A DNA stretch of 64,000 nucleotides, from contig NZ_KE387233.1 in NCBI RefSeq assembly GCF_000430745.1, positions 55,561 to 119,560 on the forward strand, read 5' to 3'. A program made the position numbers and the translations under genes. The notes under the pieces were generated by a model, which saw only the letters and a program-made list of their open reading frames with translations, did not search any database and was not told the origin of the DNA. Below are positions 16,841 to 25,269 of this stretch, one piece after another; position 1 is the first letter of the stretch, and the number at the start of each line of letters is the position of its first letter. This DNA is from Fictibacillus gelatini DSM 15865 (GTDB lineage Bacteria; Bacillota; Bacilli; Bacillales; Fictibacillaceae).

Positions 16841-17392
16841 TTATGGACGCTTGTCCCACGGTTCGACCACGCCGACAATATGGAGCTTTTCTTTGCGGCT
16901 TATCGCTCTGATCACGCCTTCTGCGATTTCGTTATTCGTTAGCCAGCGTGAACTATCCCCATCAAGAATGAAACCGAGAATGATTTGACGATAATCACAA
17001 TTTTGGGAAGTTGACAAATCAGTTCTAGGGATGCGGCTTGCGGCGCTTCCTTTAATATGAAACAGCTCCCACTTTTTTGCGGCATGACTGGAGATCGTCG
17101 TTTCAAGAATGTTCATTCCTTCAGGCGCCGTAGAATGGATCCAGGCAACCGCAATATCTACCGGGCCATTTTTCTCAATCGTTTTATTTAATTCTGCCTT
17201 GAATTTTTCTCCATCATGATAGTCAACGGAAATCGGTGTTATCTTTTCACGACATCCTGCCTTTTCGGCTAACGCTTCTAATCGGTCTTTACTTCGTCCG
17301 ATCACTGATACGTGATAATCTTTTTTCTCCAGCCAGAGGCAAACCTTTTGCAGCATTCCCGTCCCGCCGACAACAAGCGCATGTTTTCTCAT
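16841..17392 (-). CDS. Short NAD(P)-binding (SDR-like) protein
   Basis: 183 residues beginning with a Rossmann dinucleotide motif, ALVVGGTGML. A Lys/Arg-rich segment (VIGRSKDRL) follows, suggesting NADPH. The usual SDR Tyr-x3-Lys pair is not evident. Similar 180-residue proteins occur across Bacillus as short-chain dehydrogenases of unknown substrate. Length is below the usual ~250, so it may lack part of the substrate domain. It is convergent with the GNAT gene. Confidence 0.7.
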   Translation of the reverse strand: MRKHALVVGGTGMLQKVCLWLEKKDYHVSVIGRSKDRLEALAEKAGCREKITPISVDYHDGEKFKAELNKTIEKNGPVDIAVAWIHSTAPEGMNILETTISSHAAKKWELFHIKGSAASRIPRTDLSTSQNCDYRQIILGFILDGDSSRWLTNNEIAEGVIRAISRKEKLHIVGVVEPWDKRP

Positions 17393-17572
17393 AAAATACC
17401 TTCTTTCTTTTATTCATTTAGAAAATAATTCTTGAAAAAACGCAAAAATCCTCCAATTAAAGGAGAACGGTTACAACGTGGAGAATTAACCAGAAGTACT
17501 TTTATATTTACTATTATTCGTGGGAGATGTTGAAAAAAATGATTTTCTCTTCATGATATGAGGTGTTTGAAG

Positions 17573-17949
17573 ATGAAAATAACCGATACAACGAAATCGT
17601 TTTTGGAACTTTTTCATTCTAATAAATCAGCTACGATCGTTGAATTGCAACAGTACCACGCAGAGTATCCGGAAATCTTTCAAACTTATTTTAATGGCTA
17701 TTGCCAATGGAGCGAAGAGAGGCTAATCGAGAAGACCTGGGAGAATGGTCAATGGAAAAGGAACGTGAATGGTTTCGCTTAAGTGGCGGGAAGCATTTTG
17801 GTTATAATCGTCTCGGTTACTTCATTGGGAACGAGTACATCAAAACGCGAAACCGATCGATCAAGGAAACGATGACGTTCTGGGTGGAAGAGAGTTTGCA
17901 GAAGGACATCCAAAATTGGCTGAGATTATGTCGGAAAGGGGCAGGTTAA
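17573..17949 (+). pseudogene. Frameshifted small gene, about 125 aa in two frames
   Basis: The first frame (17573-17782) has a good ribosome site (GAGGTG) and encodes a ~69-residue piece with YPEIFQTYF and GYCQWSEERL. Near 17755 plausible coding passes to another frame: KEREWFRLSGGKHFGYNRLGYF onward to a stop at 17947-17949. That second part has no start of its own. The combined product would be one small soluble protein. The simplest reading is a one-base indel in a recent pseudogene or a sequencing error. I do not recognise the family. The second frame's TAA overlaps the GrpB start (TAATG). Confidence 0.55.
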
Positions 17950-18491
17950 TGACAAATAAACGTAAAGTTGAAGTTGTTTCGTACAATCCGGAATGGAGAG
18001 AGAAGTTTGAGATCGAGGCGGAACTGCTCAATGGAGTCTTTCAAGAGGAGTTTATTCGTGCCCACCATATCGGGAGCACATCTATCTCTGGAATGAGCGC
18101 GAAACCAATTATCGATCTATTAATAGAGGTTCAAAATATCGAGCAGGTAGATTCGTACAATACGTTAATGAAAAACATCGGATATGAGCCAAAAGGGGAA
18201 AACGGAATACCGGGTAGACGATATTTTCAAAAAGGCGGAAACAACCGAACGCATCATGTCCATATTTACAAGCATGGCCATCCCGAGGTCCAGCGGCATT
18301 TGCTCTTCCGCGATTATATGATTGCACATCCTGAAGAAGCTGCTGCTTATGGAGATTTAAAAAGCAATTTGGCAAAAAAATATTCGTATGATGTTGAAAG
18401 CTATATTTCCGGGAAGGATGCTTTTGTAAAAGAAATGGATGAAAGAGCGAAAAAATGGAAAGAAAGGATTGGAAGCTGTAAGACGAAATAA
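17949..18491 (+). CDS. GrpB/UPF0157 nucleotidyltransferase-fold protein
   Basis: A 180-residue protein of the GrpB (UPF0157) family. Signatures are VVSYNPEWREKFEIE at the N-terminus, HHIGSTSISGMSAKPIIDLLIEV, which is the nucleotidyltransferase-like core (G-S-T-S then D), and HVHIYKHGHPEVQRHLLFRDY. Some members are fused to dephospho-CoA kinase; the function is unclear. ATG 17949 overlaps the stop of the preceding frame and GGAAAGGGG lies upstream, so it was probably coupled to that gene. Confidence 0.85.
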   Translation: MTNKRKVEVVSYNPEWREKFEIEAELLNGVFQEEFIRAHHIGSTSISGMSAKPIIDLLIEVQNIEQVDSYNTLMKNIGYEPKGENGIPGRRYFQKGGNNRTHHVHIYKHGHPEVQRHLLFRDYMIAHPEEAAAYGDLKSNLAKKYSYDVESYISGKDAFVKEMDERAKKWKERIGSCKTK

Positions 18492-18611
18492 ATCGTTACA
18501 AAGTTGAACGGTGTTATCGCTGTCCGTCTTTCAATACGTTTTCCTTCAGTTTTGGCAATCTTCTTACTGTTATAATGACGAGCTCTCTAGGACAAATTTT
18601 CACCTTTGGTC

Positions 18612-18803
18612 GAGGCCACTGAAAAAGTCCAAGAAATTTTCAAAAATGCTTTTTCCTAAAAAATACATCCCCACTTTGGTAAGCGAAATGCATTGTAAAC
18701 ATGATGCTATCCCCCACTTCCTAAGTGAAAAATACTGTTTTTTTGGGTTTTGGTTTTTCAAAAATTTTAGTTTTTTATTAAAAGGAACTTTTTCAGTGGC
18801 TTC
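18612..18803. mobile_element. MITE-like element, copy 1 (192 bp)
   Basis: The ends form a terminal inverted repeat (GAGGCCACTGAAAAAGTCC on the left, the complement of GAAGCCACTGAAAAAGTTCC on the right). The element is flanked by the 9-bp direct duplication CCTTTGGTC (18603-18611 and 18804-18812). No transposase is encoded; open frames inside are AT-rich chance frames on both strands. It would need a transposase supplied elsewhere. Confidence 0.8.
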
Positions 18804-18864
18804 CCTTTGGTCCTCATTTTTGTCCTTGAGGCGGGTTCTATTGGACATAATTTCATCTCAGGGG

Positions 18865-19056
18865 GAGGTCACTGAAAAAGTCCAAGAAATTTTCAAAAAT
18901 GCTTTTTCCTAAAAAATACATCCCCACTTTGGTAAGCGAAATGCATTGTAAACACGATGCTATCCCCCACTTCCTAAGTGAAAAATACTGTTTTTTTGGG
19001 TTTTGGTTTTTCAAAAATTTTAGTTTTTTATTAAAAGGAACTTTTTCAGTGGCTTC
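18865..19056. mobile_element. MITE-like element, copy 2 (192 bp)
   Basis: Nearly identical to the copy at 18612 (same length, one or two base differences) and in the same orientation. It is flanked by a different 9-bp duplication, TCTCAGGGG (18856-18864 and 19057-19065). Different duplications show two independent insertions rather than one segmental duplication. Confidence 0.8.
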
Positions 19057-19364
19057 TCTCAGGGGCTCATTTTTGTCCTTGAGACAGATTCTATTGGACA
19101 TAATTTCACCTCAGGGCCACATTTTTGTCCTTGAGGAGGATTCTATTGGACATAAATTCACCTTAGGGGCTCATTTTTGTCCTTGAGACAGGTTCTATTG
19201 GACATAAATTCATCTCAGGGGCTTATTTTTGTCCTTGAGACAGGTTCTATTGGACATAATTCCGCCTACACTCCTTATTTTGTCGTATCTGTTTTCAAAC
19301 CCCGGATGCCTTTTTCCTGCCGGGCTTTCGGGTAATTTTGATTAAATGAAAGGGGGCGATATGT

Positions 19365-19436
19365 ATGGTCAATCAATTCGAAAAAAGGTTTAGAGGACAG
19401 AATACAAATTTTATAGAAAAGAGGTTTTTCTATTGA
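19365..19436 (+). CDS. Candidate 23-codon leader peptide
   Basis: ATG at 19365 follows AGGGGGCGA at eight bases. The 23-residue frame (MVNQFEKRFRGQ...) ends with a TGA that overlaps the TTG start of the isochorismatase gene (TTGA). This implies translational coupling. Whether the peptide has its own function is unknown. Confidence 0.35.
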   Translation: MVNQFEKRFRGQNTNFIEKRFFY

Positions 19437-19990
19437 AACAAGCGTTGCTTATTATTGATGCCCAACAAGAATTAGTTGATGGGAATCATGAAGAGAAAAG
19501 TGTGTTTAATAAAGAATTATTGCTGGATAACGTGAATTTGGTCATTAATAAAGCGATTGAATCAGATGCTTTCATCGTCTTTATAAGAGATCAAGATGTT
19601 GCTGGCGGCAAAGGAGAGGGGTTTCAAATTCATCCAAAAATAAAAGTGCCGAAAGCAACAAAAATATTTGATAAGGCGGCTACAAATTCGTTTTACGGAA
19701 CGCCGCTATTGAGCTTTTTAAAGGATAACAAGATTGAACATCTTGTTGTCATGGGATGTAAAACGGAACAATGTATTGACACAGCGGTTCGAACGGCGAC
19801 AGTCAATCACTTTGATGTTACTTTAGTAGGCGATGGACATTCAACGACAGATTCTGTTATACTACCGGCCGAAAAAATAATAAGTCATCATAATAAAATC
19901 CTTCATGGTCATTACAATGTTGACCATTTTTCCGTTGTTCGCCTTGCACAAGAAGATTTATTTCAACCCATCCACGACAATTACCGATAA
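19433..19990 (+). CDS. Isochorismatase-family hydrolase
   Basis: 185 residues with the cysteine-hydrolase triad: Asp9 (LLIIDAQ), Lys81 (IFDKAATNSF) and Cys114 (GCKTEQCIDTAVRTA). The family includes nicotinamidases, carbamoylases and isochorismatases. AGAGG precedes the TTG start. No siderophore or NAD genes are adjacent, so the substrate is open. Lower GC than flanking core genes and its position in a repeat-rich stretch suggest accessory DNA. Confidence 0.8.
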   Translation: MKQALLIIDAQQELVDGNHEEKSVFNKELLLDNVNLVINKAIESDAFIVFIRDQDVAGGKGEGFQIHPKIKVPKATKIFDKAATNSFYGTPLLSFLKDNKIEHLVVMGCKTEQCIDTAVRTATVNHFDVTLVGDGHSTTDSVILPAEKIISHHNKILHGHYNVDHFSVVRLAQEDLFQPIHDNYR

Positions 19991-20057
19991 TAAGCCATTT
20001 TGTCTGGTCGGAAGTTCTGGGAAGAATTAGTGGTTTCAGGCAATTAAGCGATATTAT

Positions 20058-20096
20058 ATAGCCGCATTTTCATCGAAAAAGTGCGGCTATTATTTA
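20058..20096 (+). terminator. Terminator after the isochorismatase gene
   Basis: ATAGCCGCA/TGCGGCTAT with inner A-T pairs, followed by TATTTAT. Confidence 0.65.
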
Positions 20097-20204
20097 TGAA
20101 ATAGAAAACCCTTCAGACTAAGGGTTTCAAAAAGCTTTCAGTGAAAAAACTCCCCCGAGAAACTGAATATTTCTGGCTCGCCAACCTAAATATCAGCATA
20201 CGGA

Positions 20205-20345
20205 GGATACTCATAGTTTTGCACGTACGACTGGGAAATGTAAGAATCACATCGTATTTACCATTAAGTACAAAAGACATATCATTTATGGGAAATCACA
20301 AAGGCATTAGGCACCTTCATAAGAGCACAAAAACTTTGTACTACT
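20205..20345 (+). pseudogene. IS200/IS605 TnpA (Y1 transposase) N-terminal remnant
   Basis: One frame reads DTHSFARTTGKCKNHIVF, continuing TIKYKRHIIYGK. This matches the conserved N-terminus of IS200 TnpA (HTTWNCKYHIVFxPKYRR). A stop follows and the similarity resumes in another frame (ALGTFIRAQKLCT, like xIGxILRxLC). A GGAGG site remains upstream. The HUH motif and the catalytic Tyr region are gone. It is a decayed insertion fossil. The rest of 19991-20433 holds only the terminator at 20058 and AT-rich sequence. Confidence 0.65.
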
Positions 20346-20433
20346 TGACAGAAATGTTACTATGAATTTGCAAATAAGAAAAAAAGTATTCTAAAAAGAT
20401 CATTAATAGTTTAACATTATGAGGTGCAAAGAA

Positions 20434-21765
20434 ATGATTGTCGTTGGTGTATTAGGGTCAAATCTTTTTATCGAGGCGGTTTCGAAACATTATTCTTTAT
20501 TTCCTGAGGTTTCGTTTGTCTCCTATACCTATGAATCCCCACGAGAAATTAATCACTTGATCGAGAAGGCAGGAAGAGAGGTCGACTTTTTACTGTTTTC
20601 CGGAATCATCGCCTTTTATTACGGACAAAAGAAACGAGCCGAATACCCGTTAAAAGCAACCTACATCCCATTCAATGAGCTTATGGTCACCATGTCGCTA
20701 TTATCCGTTTCGTATCGCGAAAAAATTCCGTTAAAAGAGATGTCGATTGATTTGCCGAATCATGATCTTTTGCACCACGTTTTAACTGAAACCGAAATTT
20801 CTGACCGGCCGCTTTTCGTAAAAGACTATCCGTGGATATATAAGATGGAGGAAGACATCCAACCATTAAATATACCCGAATTTGTCCGCTTTCACACAAC
20901 GTTATATCAGGAGAAAAAAACGGCGTTTGCCTTGACGAGCATTCATGCCGTATATGAGGAGCTTCAAAAGTTGGGAATCCCATCAACCTATATGATTCAG
21001 CCGGAACGATCACTGAAAGAAGGATTGGAAAAAGCTGTTACACTGGCGAAGTTAAACAAAACGAAAGAATCGCAAATCGCCGTTATTTCGATAAAAATAC
21101 GTGATTATCCAACTTCTAATGATCAAGTGTTTCGCCTTCAATTGCTGCAACATTTACACGAGATTGGAAAACGGCTAAACGCAAGGGTGTCGATGGAGCA
21201 CTATCAACCGTTTCTCGTTTACACAAATCGCGGCTCACTAGAAGCAGTGCAAAACGATAGGAATTTACAGTTCATCCTGGCACTTGAGGAAAAAATAAAA
21301 GGTCCGCTCGAAATGGGTATCGGTTTCGGTTATACAATGAATGATGCCGAAAACCACGCAGCACAAGCGCTACAATTTGCAGAAAAGCATTGTGCCGAAA
21401 AAACAACCATTTTTGTTCTAGATGAAAATAAAAAGCTAATCGGACCTCTGTTTGAAAATGAAAAACAGTATGTGTTGAAAAACGAAAATCAAAACATTCA
21501 AAAGTTAGCTGAAGAGCTTAAAATGAACGCTAAAAATTTGAACCGTTTTATTGAATTTATCCGCGTTCATCAATTCCGATCGTTTTCGGCACAGGATTTG
21601 GCGGGTTACTTTGAAATAAGCAGACGTTCTGCGGAAAGATTAATCAAACGCTTTCTTGATCAAGAGTTGCTGGTGATTGCTGGAGAGGAGCAGCCTTATG
21701 ATCAGGGACGGCCACGCGCTCTTTACAATATTACAGGGAAGCTAAAAGAATATACCTCCATTTAG
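20434..21765 (+). CDS. Putative transcription regulator with nucleotide-cyclase-like middle domain
   Basis: 443 residues. The N-terminal ~190 resemble a ligand-binding regulator domain (VVGVLGSNLFIEAV). The middle part (about 215-340), with AVISIKIRDYP and GIGFGYTMNDAENHAAQAL, looks like the GGDEF/GTP-cyclohydrolase-III-like fold. The C-terminal ~75 residues form a winged helix (FSAQDLAGYFEISRRSAERLI). The ATG at 20434 is chosen since GAGGTG precedes it. It lies 108 bp upstream of a dipeptide-epimerase-like gene in the same direction and probably controls it. The family is not named with certainty. Confidence 0.6.
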   Translation: MIVVGVLGSNLFIEAVSKHYSLFPEVSFVSYTYESPREINHLIEKAGREVDFLLFSGIIAFYYGQKKRAEYPLKATYIPFNELMVTMSLLSVSYREKIPLKEMSIDLPNHDLLHHVLTETEISDRPLFVKDYPWIYKMEEDIQPLNIPEFVRFHTTLYQEKKTAFALTSIHAVYEELQKLGIPSTYMIQPERSLKEGLEKAVTLAKLNKTKESQIAVISIKIRDYPTSNDQVFRLQLLQHLHEIGKRLNARVSMEHYQPFLVYTNRGSLEAVQNDRNLQFILALEEKIKGPLEMGIGFGYTMNDAENHAAQALQFAEKHCAEKTTIFVLDENKKLIGPLFENEKQYVLKNENQNIQKLAEELKMNAKNLNRFIEFIRVHQFRSFSAQDLAGYFEISRRSAERLIKRFLDQELLVIAGEEQPYDQGRPRALYNITGKLKEYTSI

Positions 21766-21873
21766 TTTCCTGCTTGATTTTTTAGAATTTACTGTCTAAT
21801 ATAAAACTAAGCAATTAACGACATATAAACGACATTTAGCTTGATTGACGTTAAATTTTGAGGAGGAATTAAA

Positions 21874-22992
21874 TTGAACATTATAAAAGCAGAAATTATT
21901 GGTATTCATTTGCCTTTAAAATCGCCTTTTATTATTTCGTATGGAACATATGAGCATATGCCATCGATCATCGTCAAACTTGAAACAGATGACGGCGTGG
22001 TCGGGTACGGAGAGGCTGTTCCTGATGAACATGTAACAGGGGAATCGTTTTTAAGCGCATTTGAAGTGTTAAAACATCAATTGCTTCCTTCCGTTATGGG
22101 AGAGAATCCTTTTGCAATTGAAAAAATCCATCAAGTGATGGACGAGCGAATCGCTGCCAATCCGGCTGCAAAAGCTGCGATTGATATTGCTTGCTACGAT
22201 TTGATGGGGAAATACTCCAAACAACCCGTATACAACTTGATCGGCGGAAAGTTCCATGAAAAGCTTTCATATGCCAGAGTGTTAAGCATCGAGGAGCCGG
22301 AAGTGATGGCAGAGAAGGCAAAACAAGCGTTAGCTGACGGTTATCAATCGCTAAAGTTAAAAGTAGGGGAAGCGAATTTCCTAAAAGATATTGACCGGAT
22401 AAGAAGCGTCCGGGAGGCAGTAGGAGAAGCCGTGCAAATTCGCGTCGATGTGAACCAGGGATGGGTGAACTATTCCACTGCTGTGCAGGCTATTCGGTTG
22501 CTTGAGCCTCTTCACATTTCGTGGGTGGAACAGCCAATCAAAATGGGCGACATTGACGGACTTGCTGAACTAAAAAAGAAATCTGTCATTCCGATTATGG
22601 CGGATGAAACAATACATCACGGAGGCCATCTTACTGAAATCATCAAGAAAAATGCCGCCGATAAAATCAACATTAAATTGATGAAGTGCGGCGGAATTTA
22701 TCCGGCCATTCATTTGGCCAAACAGGCAGAATTTGCAGGAATCACCAGCCAGATCGGATCGATGGTCGAATCGTCCATCGGCTCAGCTGCCGGCTATCAT
22801 GCGGCGATGTCAAGAAAAAATATAGAGAGCACGGAATTAACAGGACCGCTTTTATTCATTAAAGATATTGGGGACTTGCACTATTCAATTCCATTGGTCC
22901 ATTTAAGCGAAAAACCGGGACTGGGTGTTCATGTCGACGAAGTAGCACTCAATGAACTAACAGTTAAAAAGGAGATTGTCCATTTGAAGTAG
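21874..22992 (+). CDS. Dipeptide (L-Ala-D/L-Glu) epimerase-like enolase superfamily enzyme
   Basis: 372 residues of the muconate-lactonising subgroup. Catalytic KxK is Lys161/Lys163 (LKLKVG), metal ligands are Asp192, Glu219 and Asp244 (RVDVN, WVEQP, MADET), and the second catalytic lysine is Lys268 (INIKLMK). The C-terminal QIGSMVES and PLL segments resemble YkfB-type epimerases of murein peptide recycling. The TTG start follows GGAGGAATT. N-succinylamino-acid racemase is an alternative because a GNAT gene follows, but the active-site loop reads closer to YkfB. This could link to the MurNAc recycling genes at the window start. Confidence 0.75.
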   Translation: MNIIKAEIIGIHLPLKSPFIISYGTYEHMPSIIVKLETDDGVVGYGEAVPDEHVTGESFLSAFEVLKHQLLPSVMGENPFAIEKIHQVMDERIAANPAAKAAIDIACYDLMGKYSKQPVYNLIGGKFHEKLSYARVLSIEEPEVMAEKAKQALADGYQSLKLKVGEANFLKDIDRIRSVREAVGEAVQIRVDVNQGWVNYSTAVQAIRLLEPLHISWVEQPIKMGDIDGLAELKKKSVIPIMADETIHHGGHLTEIIKKNAADKINIKLMKCGGIYPAIHLAKQAEFAGITSQIGSMVESSIGSAAGYHAAMSRKNIESTELTGPLLFIKDIGDLHYSIPLVHLSEKPGLGVHVDEVALNELTVKKEIVHLK

Positions 22993-23033
22993 AAAGGATG
23001 ATAAGAGAACGATTAATACGAGGGGGTATTTTT

Positions 23034-23849
23034 ATGGGCAGAGCAGACAACATTATGATTCGTTCCCTTGAATCGGTTAAAGAGCTTGAGAAAGTAAGAG
23101 AATTAGAGTCTCTCATCTGGAGTTCTTCTGAATCGACTCCTAGCCATCAGACACTGACGGCTGTTAAAAATGGCGGCATGGTCATTGGCGCTTTTTCGGA
23201 GGGTGGCGAGCTAATCGGATTTCAGTATAGTTTCCCTGGCTTTGACGGGGAAAATGTCTACTTATGTTCGCACATTTTAGGCATTCACCCCGAGTTTCAA
23301 AAATTAGGCATTGGGGAAAAACTTAAAACCCGCCAAAAAGAAGTTGCGATTGAAAAGGGATATGAACGCATCGTCTGGACATATGATCCGCTGGAAACTG
23401 TCAATGGGCATTTGAATTTGCACAAATTAGGCGCCGTTTGTTCGACATACATTGAAAATTGTTATGGCGAAATGGATGATGCTTTGAATCAAGGGATGCC
23501 TTCTGATCGCTTTTTAGTAGAGTGGAGAATAAAGGATGAACGCAATAGAAGGAACATTAAACATGATGACCATCCTTATTTAATTCGAGTGGAAAAAGAT
23601 GCAGAAGGCTTCCTTGTACCTGTCGATATGGATGTAACAAGACATGAAGAAAAAGGCTTGCTCCTTGTGCCCGTGCCGAGCAATTTTCAGCAACTGAAAA
23701 AAATGAATGCAGATCTAGCCTTATCATGGAGAATGAATTCGCGGCACGTGTTTTTACATTATTTTCATCATGGCTGGTCAGCTGTTGACCTTATTCGAAG
23801 TCCGGTCGACTCTGCTTTATGTTTTTATATTTTGGAGTGTCAAAAATAG
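23034..23849 (+). CDS. GNAT acyltransferase, COG3375-like
   Basis: 271 residues. The N-terminal half is a GNAT domain (LGIHPEFQKLGIGEKLK is the acyl-CoA loop; RIVWTYDPLETVNGHLNLHKLGA is typical of COG3375). The C-terminal ~110 residues form a second family-specific domain. AGGGGG at 23021-23026 sets the start at 23034. It follows the epimerase by 42 bp, so the two probably share a transcript. In other Bacillaceae a GNAT beside an NSAR-like enolase makes N-succinyl-D-amino acids, which is one possible role. Its 3' end overlaps the convergent LanKC-like gene by ten bases. Confidence 0.75.
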   Translation: MGRADNIMIRSLESVKELEKVRELESLIWSSSESTPSHQTLTAVKNGGMVIGAFSEGGELIGFQYSFPGFDGENVYLCSHILGIHPEFQKLGIGEKLKTRQKEVAIEKGYERIVWTYDPLETVNGHLNLHKLGAVCSTYIENCYGEMDDALNQGMPSDRFLVEWRIKDERNRRNIKHDDHPYLIRVEKDAEGFLVPVDMDVTRHEEKGLLLVPVPSNFQQLKKMNADLALSWRMNSRHVFLHYFHHGWSAVDLIRSPVDSALCFYILECQK

Positions 23850-25255
23850 TCTTCTTTATTGGGGGCAGAAGTTGATGTGATCGTTTCTAATCGACGAAAT
23901 ACTGTATGAGCTGAAGGTCTGGAATGAGGGTCAGCGGAAAGCAAACCGGCTATAATTTCTCCGGCCAAAGAGGGGATTGCTGGATTAAGCTTTTCAATTG
24001 GCTCAAGAGGGGGAGCTTTCGGCATTTGCCCGCTAAAAAGTTGGTGCATCGTAGCGCCGAGGGCATACAGATCTTCTGGCAATTGAGACTTCCCATCAAA
24101 AGGCCTTCCGTATTCCGGGGGCACATATCCTTGTGTTCCCCATTCCAAGCTGTCCGGTGATTCAACCGGGCAAGCCCCTTCAAAATCGATGGGACGAAGA
24201 TAATGGTCTTTCGTTACAATGACATTCATTGGTTTGCAGTCCCTCCATACCCATCCGGCGGAGTGGATATCGTCTAACAGTTTCGCTAATTGAATGCTGT
24301 AATTAAGGGCTTTCTCAGTGGGGAGTTTCTCATCTAACAAGGATTGAAGATTAGTGCCTTCAACTTCCTCCATCGCCAAATAGTAATTACCACCTTCTTC
24401 GAACGTTGTATATACTTGAGGGACATTTACGCTGTTATAAGCCAGGGACTGAAGAACTTCGGTTTCATGCTTTACTCTCCAGTAGCCATCCCGGTTATCA
24501 AATTCGGTTTCGCCGTATTTTCGTCCCTCTTTTAAGATGCAAAGCCGGGCCGGGCTCACACTTAGATCAAGGGCGCGATAAACTCCGCCTTTTCCCCTTT
24601 GCGAGATCGCTTCATATACTAACGTCATCGTTTGAAGCGGGCTTAACGGTCTTCGTAGGTTCTCTTTCGGTTCTTTTTGAAAAGGATTTTTTACCCATGA
24701 AGGAACGGCTGCCCCGGGCCCGCGAAGGTCGGGAACAAATTGGCCTTCAGGAGTTCGTAAAGCGGGAATGAGGTTGCCATCTATGTCCTCCATTTCCATA
24801 TTCCGAAATGCTCCATACCGGTAATGGACCCGGCTGCCTTCTATAAATGGGATATCGTATGGGACGGCAGGGCCGGGAAATGAGTTTGTCATGATATGCA
24901 GCTCATTCGCAAGCCAAACCGCTTCTTGATCCGTTCGAGGATAAATGGTGAGAAACTTTCCTACTTGATTAAACCCATAATATAAACCGCTGTTTAACCT
25001 TTTTAATTCTAACATTGAATGGGGAGCTTTAAAAAGAACGCCTAGATCTGATAAAAATGGGGCTACTTTTTCAAATAGATGGCATGCTGAGAGGACTGTT
25101 GCGGAAAGATGGAGCTTCCATCCCTGATCGGGTTCCTCCGGTGTAATCAGCCGGTTTTGTCTCCATATTGAATTTTCATGATGAAGGGGAAGGTATTGCT
25201 TGCAAAGGCCTTTCCACTTTTTTTCTAACTGATCATATAATAAATGCGGATTCAT
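23840..25255 (-). CDS. LanKC-like lyase-kinase without cyclase domain
   Basis: 471 residues. Residues ~40-155 match the N-terminal lyase region of class III lanthipeptide synthetases (GWKLHLSATV, LNSGLYY, GKFLTIYPR, VHYRYGAF). Residues ~208-460 are a Ser/Thr-kinase-like domain: G-loop SQRGKGGVY (218-226), Lys242, catalytic WRDCKPMN (Asp339, Asn344) and DFE (357-359). All key kinase residues are present. The LanC cyclase domain of normal LanKC (about 850-900 residues) is absent: the frame ends shortly after the kinase. GAGGATGG precedes the ATG. It starts 14 bases after the precursor gene's stop. Expected activity is phosphorylation of Thr/Ser and phosphate elimination. No protease or dedicated transporter is adjacent. 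Confidence 0.85.
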   Translation of the reverse strand: MNPHLLYDQLEKKWKGLCKQYLPLHHENSIWRQNRLITPEEPDQGWKLHLSATVLSACHLFEKVAPFLSDLGVLFKAPHSMLELKRLNSGLYYGFNQVGKFLTIYPRTDQEAVWLANELHIMTNSFPGPAVPYDIPFIEGSRVHYRYGAFRNMEMEDIDGNLIPALRTPEGQFVPDLRGPGAAVPSWVKNPFQKEPKENLRRPLSPLQTMTLVYEAISQRGKGGVYRALDLSVSPARLCILKEGRKYGETEFDNRDGYWRVKHETEVLQSLAYNSVNVPQVYTTFEEGGNYYLAMEEVEGTNLQSLLDEKLPTEKALNYSIQLAKLLDDIHSAGWVWRDCKPMNVIVTKDHYLRPIDFEGACPVESPDSLEWGTQGYVPPEYGRPFDGKSQLPEDLYALGATMHQLFSGQMPKAPPLEPIEKLNPAIPSLAGEIIAGLLSADPHSRPSAHTVFRRLETITSTSAPNKEDYF

Positions 25256-25269
25256 TATTCCATCCTCAA

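Larger units (their letters stand above)
18560..19265. repeat. About 52-bp intergenic repeat array, interrupted by two insertions
   Basis: Units of about 51-52 bp follow the pattern (G)GGCTCATTTTTGTCC, a spacer, TTCTATTGGACATAA, then TTCATCTCAG. About five copies lie between 18580 and 19265, the outer ones degraded. Each unit holds opposed cores TTTTGTCC and GGACATAA. Removing the two 192-bp insertions and one copy of each 9-bp duplication restores a continuous array. Apart from these insertions I see no gene in 18492-19364. Confidence 0.85.

Noticed and set aside
18511..19186. Several 80-130-codon frames on both strands across the MITE copies
   Set aside because: They run through inverted repeats and array units, occur on both strands, and lack ribosome sites; they are AT-rich chance frames.
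23840..25255. Ordinary Ser/Thr protein kinase of signalling type
   Set aside because: The N-terminal 200 residues match the LanKC lyase region and there is no PASTA or membrane segment.
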